From positions 176,717 to 240,716 of the forward strand of contig CAKOGP040001992.1 of NCBI GenBank assembly GCA_933822405.4: a DNA stretch of 64,000 nucleotides. The letters are read 5' to 3'. Position numbers and translations under genes: made by a program. Origin of the DNA: Cylindrotheca closterium (taxonomy: Eukaryota > Bacillariophyta > Bacillariophyceae > Bacillariales > Bacillariaceae). Shown one piece after another: positions 55,825 to 64,000 of the stretch (position 1 is the first letter of the stretch; the number at the start of each line of letters is the position of its first letter). Below the pieces are notes generated by a model. It was given only the letters and a program-made list of their open reading frames with translations, did not search any database and was not told the origin of the DNA.

Positions 55825-56280
55825 GGTTGCATTTATTTTGGCTCAACTCCTCTGATGCTAATTTGCGCCGTTTCGGGCTGCGTGTCGCTGGTACTGAAGG
55901 ATACCCCAATGACCTCTACATGACCAATCGTTGGATAAGTAAAATTCCATTCAATTATGGTTAAAATAAATTACTTAACGAGAGCCGGTTTTGTTCTTAA
56001 TCAATCATTCTCGCTTTTTCGATTTTCTTTGCGCCTTATAAGTGAGAGAGAAATAGGGTGTTTTACCAATAAGTAGGTGTTTGTCGCGGGACCTCCCGGT
56101 TGTACACTGATCGGAATACTATCAGTCGACTGTTTTGATTCAGTGACGTATGGCAGGCCACTCTTCGTCCATCCGCTGATCGGCTGAAGGATTGGAGAAT
56201 GAAGTTGCCATCAACCAGCTCAACAGATTACCACTCGATCTTCAACATCTCCTCTATCTACCGTTACTCCATACAACACA
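55825..56280. other. Divergent spacer
   Basis: A 456-bp spacer between the DUF6824 gene (minus) and the IF3 gene (plus). No gene is seen; a pyrimidine-rich stretch precedes the IF3 start. Confidence 0.45.
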
Positions 56281-57198
56281 ATGATGAAAAATACTGCATT
56301 TTTCGCTGCATTACTGCTGAGCTCTGCGGCATCTGCCTTTATGCCAATTAGCGTCAGCCCAAGAAATGATCTGTCGCTTTACGCCAGAATCAACCGAGGA
56401 AGCCGACAAGCACCTGTGAAGGAATACAAACCACCGATGAACGATGAGATCCAACAAGCAGAGTTGAGAGTTGTTACCCCTAACGAAAAAGGAAAGGACG
56501 AACCCTTGGGAGTCATGAGCCGTTCAGATGCTTTGGCCAAGGCAAAAGAGATGGGAGGTTTGGATTTGGTTTTGGTCAACCCCAACTCGGACCCTCCAGT
56601 CTGCAAAATCGTGGACTATTCAAAGTACCGATACATGCAAGAAAAGAAAGCAAAGGAAGTTAAGAAGAATTCCAAGGCTAGTGAATTGAAGGAAGTCAAG
56701 ATGAGTTACAAGATTGATATTCATGATTACGATGTCCGAAAGAAGAATGCATTGAGGTTTTTGAATCAGGGGAACCGTGTGAAGTGTACAGTCATGTTCC
56801 GTGGACGTGAAATGCAACACGACAACTTGGGACGTGAACTTTTGGAAAAGCTTGCTGAAGACATATCTGATGTCTGTGTGAAGGAAGGAAAGTGTGTGAG
56901 AGAAGGAAGAAGTCTTTCTTTGATTATCTCACCTCGTCCTGAGGTCTTGAAGAAAGTCAACGAGAACCGCAGAGCAGGAGAAAAGGCAAAGAAAGCGCAG
57001 AAACAAGAGAGACAACTCAAGAAGGCTGCAGCCGCAGCTGCAAAGTCTACCAATGGAGCTGAAGACAGCGACGAGGATGAAGACGAAGACGATGCCCTAA
57101 GCAACGAGCAAGACGAGATTGACTTGGAAAGCGATATTGAATCTTCTTTGGACGATCTTTTCGGCAGTGACGATCTCTCAGACGATCTTTTCAAATAG
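56281..57198 (+). CDS. Plastid translation initiation factor IF-3
   Basis: A 305-residue protein. The N-terminus is a signal peptide ending SAASAF-MPIS, the canonical diatom plastid motif (residues about 16-20), followed by a transit peptide. The mature region (about 53-225) is bacterial-type IF3: MNDEIQQAELRVVTPNEKGK and LVLVNPNSDPPVCKIVDYSK form the N-domain, and ELKEVKMSYKIDIHDYDVRK through SLIISPR the C-domain. IF3 binds the small ribosomal subunit, prevents premature joining of the large subunit and proofreads initiator tRNA. A Lys/Ala-rich helix and an acidic tail (about 262-305; DEDEDEDD) extend beyond bacterial length, as in other plastid IF3s. The gene is a single exon. Confidence 0.95.
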   Translation: MMKNTAFFAALLLSSAASAFMPISVSPRNDLSLYARINRGSRQAPVKEYKPPMNDEIQQAELRVVTPNEKGKDEPLGVMSRSDALAKAKEMGGLDLVLVNPNSDPPVCKIVDYSKYRYMQEKKAKEVKKNSKASELKEVKMSYKIDIHDYDVRKKNALRFLNQGNRVKCTVMFRGREMQHDNLGRELLEKLAEDISDVCVKEGKCVREGRSLSLIISPRPEVLKKVNENRRAGEKAKKAQKQERQLKKAAAAAAKSTNGAEDSDEDEDEDDALSNEQDEIDLESDIESSLDDLFGSDDLSDDLFK

Positions 57199-57628
57199 AT
57201 CAACAAAAGACATGTTTTTTTATATTAGTGCCTTTCTCTGATCTCTGCCTACATGCACGGTCTGTTGTCCCGTCCTCAAAATATAATACGTGCAAGCAAG
57301 CAAATCAACAACCACGTCGGCACAAAGCGAATTCAAGGGTTTGGTGGCATTACGTCACACCCACAGTCTGTAGCTATCGTCTGCGCGTCCCTGCAAGATC
57401 TCTTGGTTGAATTTGTACCACGATTCATGTAGAAAATAAAGGCTAGACCAGTACATCTGATATTAAAAGACTACAGAGTGGCTACGCAACATGATGAAGT
57501 TTTTCTTGTCATCATCTGAGAAAAAGTTGAATCCGACGTGGACTCGGGCTAGAAACACTCCACTATCTTGATTGACATATCATTTGTCACCGACTGCAAA
57601 GAAGTTGACATATTACAGTAGCGATACA
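57199..57628. other. Spacer, nothing recognised
   Basis: A 430-bp spacer between IF3 and the ketoacyl-CoA synthase. A frame in phase with the synthase opens at 57572, but it is probably leader. Confidence 0.4.
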
Positions 57629-59426
57629 ATGCCACCACAAGCGAGAGATGCTGGCCGTATGCCAAGAGTTGAATCAGAAGTGAGCCTGTTGAGTGCAGGA
57701 AGTGAAGCCACAAACACAAGAGAATATCGCGTCCGTAAATCAAGCCTCATTGGGTACGTTCTGAACTGAACCAAGAGATTCACGAGATCACAAGGGAGTG
57801 CTTGGCTTGGGACATGTTCTGACTCTTCATTTTCTCCTCTTCCTGTATCTCTTTTGCACCGAACCAGTATGGTCAACTGGACACATGTTTTGTTGTCGCA
57901 TGCACCACATTTGTTGATCTTGGGAATGATTATTCTAATCGGCCAGGTTATACAACAAGCTGTTACCGAGCTTTTCGGAGATAGCGAAGTCCAGTGGCTC
58001 TCATACAACACCGTTACTGTTGTTGCATTGGCAATTAAGGACCTTTTTGTTCGATTGTATCTCGCAATCTATGACAGTGAGGGTTTTTACGTTTTTTCAC
58101 CAGAGGTCAAGACGACTGCTCTTCTCCTTGTCCTGGGTGCCTGGATCGTCCGAAGAGACAATCCTGTCTATCTTATGGGATTTGCCACCTTCAAGGCACC
58201 AGACAGTTGGAAATGTGATCACGACCAAATTTTGGAAATGATGCGTCGTCAAGAATGCTTCAACGACGAAAGCATTGATTTCATGAAGCGTATCTTGGAG
58301 CGCTCTGGTACTGGACCAGCCACTGCCTGGCCACCAGGTATCAAGCAATCTTTGGAATCCCATGCTCCCAAAGCTGACAGGTCAATGTCTGCGAGTCGGA
58401 AGGAAGCCGAAATTGTCATCTTCGATTGCGTCGCCAACGCCTTGGAAAAGGCAAATGTCAAGCCCAAGGATATTGATATCCTTGTCATCAACTGTTCCCT
58501 GTTCGCTCCTACTCCTTCTCTCTGTGCTATGGTTGTCTCTCACTTCGGAATGAGACCTGATGTTGCCACCTACAACTTGTCCGGAATGGGTTGCAGTGCA
58601 TCTCTAATCAGCATTGACTTGGCAAAGCGACTTTTGGACAAGAGACTTGGAAAGGCATTGGTTGTATCCACTGAAATTATTACGCCAAATCTTTACCACG
58701 GAAATGACCGCGGTTTCTTGATCCAAAATACTTTGTTCCGTTGTGGTGGTGCAGCCATCGTTCTTTCCAACAACTGGCTCGATGGCCGTCGTGCATGGTA
58801 CAAGCTTTTGCACACCGTTCGCGTCCAAAGCTCAGGAGAGGCTGGATATGAATGTGTCTTCGAAGGGGAAGATAAGGCTGGGGAGAGAGGTGTGCGACTT
58901 TCTAAGGATATTGTCAAGGTCGCTGGAAAGACTATGGAAAAGAACTTGACGACACTTGGTCCTCAAGTGTTGCCCCTTTCGGAACAAATCCACGTTGTAT
59001 GGAGTTTGTTGGTTCGCTTTATCATGAAGAAGTTTGGAAAGTCGCACAAGCCCTATGTTCCAGATTTTAAGAGATGCATTGACCATTTCTGCATTCACGC
59101 TGGTGGCCGAGCTGTCATTGACGGTAAGTTGTTTGGAATCTAAGGTATTTGACACACAAAAATTGGGACCCACCATCTGATCTTTATTTTCCTTTTTTGT
59201 TCCAAAAGGTATCGAAAAGAACATGAAGCTTGAAAAGTTCCACTCGGAACCATCCAGAATGACACTCTACAACTACGGTAACACAAGTTCATCTTCGATT
59301 TGGTATGAACTTGAGTACATTCAAGAAGAACAAAAATCGAATCCTTTGAAAAAGGGAGATCGCATTATGCAGGTTGCCTTTGGTTCCGGCTTCAAGTGCA
59401 CCTCTGGTGTTTGGCTGAAACTATAG
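57629..59426 (+). CDS. 3-ketoacyl-CoA synthase (FAE1/KCS type), three exons
   Basis: A 532-residue protein from exons 57629-57753, 57868-59123 and 59209-59426. Intron 1 (57754-57867, 114 nt) is GTACGT..CCAG; intron 2 (59124-59208, 85 nt) is GTAAGT..AAAG. Both keep the frame. Two N-terminal hydrophobic segments (about 50-75 and 110-125) should anchor it in the ER. The FAE1/CUT1 condensing-enzyme core carries the catalytic Cys in SGMGCSASLISIDLAK, the catalytic His in CIDHFCIHAGG and the Asn in LYNYGNTSSSSIWYEL; LVVSTEII and LFRCGGAAIVLSN are also conserved. The enzyme condenses malonyl-CoA with acyl-CoA, the first step of very-long-chain fatty acid elongation. The length is typical. I start at MPPQARDAG; an in-frame ATG at 57572 would add 19 residues. 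Confidence 0.94.
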
Positions 59427-59698
59427 AATCGAAGCTCTTCATTTATTATAAATTACTATTCCATTTTCATTCATGTCATTTTTGTTGCGTAGCTTCTCTA
59501 CCTACACACTGCTAAGGAATAGTGGAAATCGAAGCGCACACTGCAACCCAACTGCTGAAGAACTCTCAGTGTTCAACTTTTGTTGATTTGTCCAGTGAAA
59601 TCGATTCGAGACGCCAAAGCTCGTTTGGGATCCGTCGATTTACTATCAGAATTGTTGGAATCTTCACTTTTCGATTGATGAAGCATCCATTGGTTTCC

Positions 59699-60990
59699 TC
59701 AAAGCCAGTCCTTGATAGTGCTGGAACTCCGCTCTGATTGCCTCACCTTCAATGTTAGTATACCGTCCCGATGCGTTTCACTCTTTAGCTGGATACATCC
59801 ATTTGTTAGAGCACTCCATGTTACCGCATGCAATATTGATCCACGAGTGGATGGATCATGTACGGCAGTGGCACGATGGTAGTATGTCACGTTGCCATTT
59901 CCAGATACCACAACATAGCGTTCTTTCCGTCGAGATGAAAAACGACGACTTCGAAGCTGCAGCCATCCTTTGTGGACGACCAAATCACTCTTTTGCACAG
60001 CATCTTGATGCAGTCCTTTTTTTGAATGCGTCGTCGACTGCAAGCTCCGCGAATCGGAGGTAGTTGGCGAAACGTTGGCGATCTCTACCGTTTCAACAAC
60101 CGCTCCATGGAAGCAATCGTTGATTGTTCTTTGGCTTCTTTTCCATTGTCGTTCGGTGTTGGTATTGGCTTCTCTGTATTGCCTGTTTCTTTGAGCCTTC
60201 GCAGCCAATAGGGTTTTTTCCTTTTCCAATTCTTCCATTGAAATCTCAAAGCATTTTGATCCCCACTTTTCAAAAACTGGTGCCATGTGCCACATTTCTT
60301 GAGCTCACCATTTTTCTCCTTAACTTGCAATGATATACCCTGGTATGCCTTTTGGAGTTCATCCTTGAGGTGCTGAATTTTTGCCTATCGTCGATCCCCG
60401 ATGTAGTTGACACGGTAGAGTCTAAACGGTAGTTGAAATATTCCAACAGCATTTCCGTAGGCCCTGATTCCACTTGATCACCTCTCATGCCCTCTATAAT
60501 CAGGCCTTGAGTATCAGAAAAGAAATTGAAAGTGTTCAGTACATCTTCGTCTGCTCCAGTAACTGACAGGCCACATCCATGTCCAACAGCCAATCCTGCT
60601 TGAACTATCATCAAGCCAATGAGAATCGCAAGTCCATAGCGCACCACCCATCCCTTGGGTAGAGCGATATGGCAGGTCATTGCTTCACCACTCAAATCCA
60701 AAACTGGTTGCAGTGATATTGGGCAAATGATTGTGTAACTTCCACATCGAGTCAACATTTGTGTGATATCATCATCGCTGTTCACCTTGAACAACGACTC
60801 TCTGCTACACAATGCGTACAACAGAACACCAAAGGACCAAACGTCAAATGCTCTGCTAGCACGAACCAGCTTGTACATTGAGAGCCCATTTTTTCGTGGT
60901 TTGCTCTCTGTAGTTTTGATGCTCTCACCACTTTCTGGATTCTCACAAGAACGTACTACATCCCTATAGCAAATATACTGGATCTACGTG
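59699..60990 (-). pseudogene. Broken kinase / coiled-coil / PH gene
   Basis: Reading the minus strand from 60990, the frame begins after a possible splice acceptor (CACGTAG at about 60991) and encodes a protein-kinase C-lobe fragment: ASRAFDVWSFGVLLYALCSR with the DxWSxG motif. The N-lobe, glycine loop and catalytic loop are missing. A membrane-like helix (YGLAILIGLMIVQAGLAVGH) follows. The frame shifts near 60386 into a coiled coil (AKIQHLKDELQKAYQGISLQ) and again near 60290 into a helix (EISMEELEKEKTLLAAKAQR). It ends with a PH domain (KGWLQLRSRRFSSRRKERYV through LTLKVRQ). Gene order suggests a diatom kinase-PH protein whose 5' part is lost or lies across the retroelement region. Introns could explain some shifts, so it may not be fully dead. 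Confidence 0.6.
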
Positions 60991-61292
60991 AGAGAAACTA
61001 AAAAAGCTCTATGTTTGAACGTCAAAATCGGAAAGTGGCTTCCAACAACACTTTCCCCACATATACTCTTATTGGACATCTTCTTTGATATAAATGACTT
61101 CCAACCGTGTGTTTAGTCTTTGGTGGCCAAATTTGGCGAGTAGTATTTAGAGGTTGTAGGTACTATTTTGGAGCAGTCGGTGTAGTCGATTTCACGTACA
61201 TTTTTTACTGGATCTACGAATGTATTGATTTGTACTGTCTGACCAGGAAACGGTTAAATGCAGTACTTTGGGACATGAGGCAAGAATAGTGA

Positions 61293-63400
61293 TCATTGGA
61301 TGGATATCCAAACAAGCTCTCTTAGTCCCCTTGCAACAGTAGTATGGAAGATTTGACGGTACTCAGCATTGAGTAACTTTCCTTTACCAGCCTCCAGTAA
61401 ATTGTTACCAGCTGGTGTTTCCTGCTTTGAATCCTTGTTGAACTTGATAGGAAAATCTTCCAACATGTTATTGACATAGTCGTCCATGCGGCTCTTGAGT
61501 TTTCCTTTCACCGAGAAATCCAAAGTCATTCCAAGATATCTGTGTATCTTTCCTCTGACGATTGTACATACCTTGATCGAACCATATCTCATGTTCAACC
61601 ACTTAGCAAATTCGTCATTTACTTTTGGATCCATGTGACTTGACATAAGATCGTCAACATGAAATCTGATAGTTTGCTGCTTTTCATCAACAACTTTGTT
61701 AGCAACACACGGGTCATACGGATTGAAAACAAATCCCTTTGCCTCCAAATCACTTCGAAACTGATTATAGAATAGGAGGCTCGATTGCAACATCCCATAT
61801 ATAGCACGTAGTACCCGCACATAGATTACTCACTTTCCGTTCTCTAAAACAACGTATTCGCAATACTCTGGGGCCATGTCAATCAATATCTGGACCATCA
61901 TGCCAGTGATTTTCATGTAGATACGATCTTCTCCTTCCTTAGCTTCAGGCATATAAGTTTGAATGAAAGCGTTAGGCACGTCCATTGTCATTACATCTCT
62001 ACCTTCTTCATGTGCATCAATAACACAAGAAGTGGTGGTGGCTTCTTGCGAAGCAGTTGGACTTGCAGTGTCCTCTCGCGATAACCATTCACAAGTTCCA
62101 TCGCCTTGGTATACTAGGCGACCTTTAATTGTCTTTTCGAATTGCTTTTCCGCGAGTAACATCATTGCTGATTGGGCCTTCTTTCACTCAGACGCGGTCA
62201 TGTCTTTCACAAATTCAGGAGTAAAACAATCTCTCACAAGCATTTGTCTCAATTCCTTATCCACAGCATCTTTTCCATCATCACCAAACTTCTTCAGCCC
62301 TTGATTGATGTAATACTGTTGAATGAAGTTCAGACTTTCGTCAGTATCAAATTTAGTACTGCGACTTCCTTCTTTGGTATGAATACCAGATTTTAACTTG
62401 TTCTTCAACAGTTCCAATTCCCTCTCTTGATGCTTGCGTCTTGTCGCAACTCGATTCTTGTTCTTATTGGCAGAACTGCCACTCCTGCTGGAAGGCCATT
62501 TTCTTGGTTTCTTTGGAACTTGAGAAAGGTTCAGCCCTGACATTGCAGCTTGCGCATACGTTTGCCCAGATCGAGTGACTTTTGCTACTTGAGGCCTTTC
62601 AGGCTCAAATACAATCTCTTCGTCTGCCGGTTCTTGTAGATCCTCCAGATCAGTAACGAGGCTTCCAATATCATTGGTTCCTCTATCGACGTTTTCTTGA
62701 TGGTGATCCAAATCGGCCACAATAGGTTCTTCCTCTTCATCGCCTTCATCACCCAAATTGTCGTCATCTGATTCACAGTCATCATCCCCTTGGAATCTGA
62801 CAATGAGTTCCGGCATATCATCAACAACATTGTCTGCATCTGCCAAGAGCTCATTTCTTTCGGAGTCATCGATATCATCGAATTGTCCACGTAGGTTGAA
62901 GTCACGTTCATCTTCATCTTCAGGCTCATAGTCCTGATCAAAGGCTTCCTCTAAGTAACCTTGTTCCGTGTCATCCACTCCTGCGATTTGATCGCCATCT
63001 TGAAATGTCAAATCTCTCTTCTTATCGAAGAACTTCATGGAGGTAACACCTTTGGCAGCAGCCCAAGCTTCAACACGCTTGATTACTTGATTTGTAACGG
63101 GTAGTACGACAACCTTGGGTCAAGAAATCATCTTCTTAGTATTGGGGTTGAGCACTCGGTGCCTAGTACGTTGTCCCTTCGTAGGTTCAATGTAGATCGC
63201 TTCAATACTTTGGGACATCTTGTAATATTCCCTACTGCATTGTACACAACATCGATATTCCACTTGTATAGGGTCATTCCCTTTCCATGTGGATATAGAC
63301 TGTCCGGCAGACTTGGGTTGAATCCTGACATCACGATCAAAACTTTGTACTTGAATAGTTTTTCTTGGAACATAAAATCTCATATTTTGTCCTTTCCCAA
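61293..63400 (-). mobile_element. Decayed Copia (CoDi-type) retroelement, pol fragment
   Basis: The minus strand encodes the part of a diatom Copia polyprotein from the end of integrase to mid reverse transcriptase. Signatures are EAIYIEP and PKVVVLPVTNQVIKRVEA (linker after integrase), an acidic spacer (about 62600-62950), KTIKGRLVYQGDGTCEWLSR, DVPNAFIQT, VRVLRAIYGMLQSSL and the catalytic FHVDDLMSSH. The pieces at 63038-62184, 62165-61830 and 61820-61293 stay in one frame but are split by TGA stops near 63119, 62185 and 61831. The upstream part (63383-63121) is less clear. The RT ends near 61293, so the RNase H region and 3' LTR are absent. No LTR pair can be shown. It is not autonomous. Confidence 0.85.
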
Positions 63401-64000
63401 CAAACTAGGGGCGTTGAGGCCTGCAAAGCTAGTTGCATTCTCATATTCATAATACGCTTGATGTCATTACATATCAACGATTGAAGTTGGATCTTCACCA
63501 TGACGTTCATAATACGTGTGATGGCATTTCATTTCATCTCATTTTTGTTTCATTTTCATTTTCCTTTCATTTTCATTTTCATTCGTTGAATAACTTTCAG
63601 CAGTTATTGCTGGATCTGATAAACAATATAAATATTATTGTTACACCGTTACAACATGGTTGACTTAGTGTAAATCAAACGTATTCTTAGAAAGTGTGTG
63701 TTCATCATCAAATCGACGGCCTTCGCCAGAGGCCGATTTATCCTTACTACTCCCGGACCCTGGCGATCGTACGCGTCTGCAACAGTGCGATGTATCTCGT
63801 ATCCAATAGCACAGTCACCTTTATTTGATGGGCTTATCACTTGAATTAAAAGACTTGACCCTTTTGGGGGATTCTCCAACGTAGACCGCAGGCACACTGT
63901 TCGATTTCTTTGACTACATTGTGTTACAGACGGACAAAGGCCGAACGGCCTTCGACCGTCAAAAGTTGTTGTCGATGCGCCGAGGCAATGATGCCCAGTT
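63401..64000. other. Right-edge non-coding region
   Basis: No gene is recognised. A pair of related motifs (TTCATAATACGCTTGATGTC and TTCATAATACGTGTGATGGC) lies near 63449 and 63508, followed by a TTTCAT microsatellite (about 63521-63585). It could include the upstream, gag/LTR side of the Copia element. A stem-loop lies at 63929-63960. Confidence 0.4.
63929..63960. repeat. GC-rich inverted repeat
   Basis: GACGG, then AAGGCCG-AA-CGGCCTT, then CCGTC: a 7-bp inner stem with a 2-nt loop and a 5-bp outer stem separated by a three-base mismatch on each side. Confidence 0.6.

Noticed and set aside
61830..63120. TGA read as selenocysteine or as a reassigned codon in the Copia frame
   Set aside because: Other genes in the window use TGA as a normal stop, no SECIS-like structure was noticed, and the RT is truncated, so decay is the simpler explanation.

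Overview
The window is nuclear DNA from a diatom, most likely a raphid pennate species; the genus is an inference. The evidence is as follows. Genes are closely packed, and the introns that can be resolved are short (77-149 nt, GT-AG). Several proteins begin with a signal peptide ending in the diatom plastid cleavage motif (ASAF, DAF, NGF or WSF type). The window also holds DUF6824, PT-repeat membrane proteins, BspA-like LRR pseudogenes and a CoDi-type Copia retroelement, all typical of diatoms. There is one tRNA gene, tRNA-Phe(GAA), on the minus strand.

Layout. 1-10.8 kb: two pepsin-like aspartyl proteases on the minus strand, one cut by the window edge and one with a long acidic, sequon-rich stalk and a membrane anchor. 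They flank a two-domain alpha/beta hydrolase, a sulfotransferase and a SOUL protein. 11-12.4 kb: a decayed LRR gene and a 28-bp perfect palindrome. 12.4-23.1 kb: dyskerin/CBF5, a very acidic putative plastid protein, an ankyrin-J-LOTUS protein whose 3' end overlaps a Vps39-like protein, and a DNAJC17-like J protein. 23.1-25.3 kb is gene-poor. 25.3-31.1 kb: two small plastid-targeted proteins (a 2Fe-2S ferredoxin-like protein and a CxxC protein), a second LRR remnant, an Arp4-like actin-related protein, and a fusion of three ubiquitin-like domains with a 2-oxoglutarate oxygenase. 31.4-34.6 kb: a tandem pair of PT-repeat membrane proteins. 35-44.5 kb: a BAR/NPF protein, an armadillo-type protein, a two-exon plastid protein, the tRNA, a TPR remnant, a three-exon aspartyl beta-hydroxylase and a type II glycosyltransferase-like protein. 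44.6-49.3 kb: a three-exon NB-ARC/TPR STAND protein. 50-59.4 kb: a long coiled-coil protein, a TRIAP1/Mdm35 homologue, a DUF6824 protein, plastid IF3 and a three-exon 3-ketoacyl-CoA synthase. 59.7-64 kb: a broken kinase/PH gene and a decayed Copia element.

The genes do not form one pathway; this is an ordinary euchromatic stretch of mixed housekeeping and accessory genes. Several plus/minus neighbours share short divergent spacers. Recurrent themes are plastid targeting, the secretory and membrane system (sulfotransferase, glycosyltransferase, aspartyl proteases, beta-hydroxylase, KCS, BAR and Vps39-like proteins) and domain combinations that look unusual. The strongest candidates for novelty are the ubiquitin-like x3/2OG oxygenase fusion, the NB-ARC-MHD-TPR protein, and the ANK-J-LOTUS protein.
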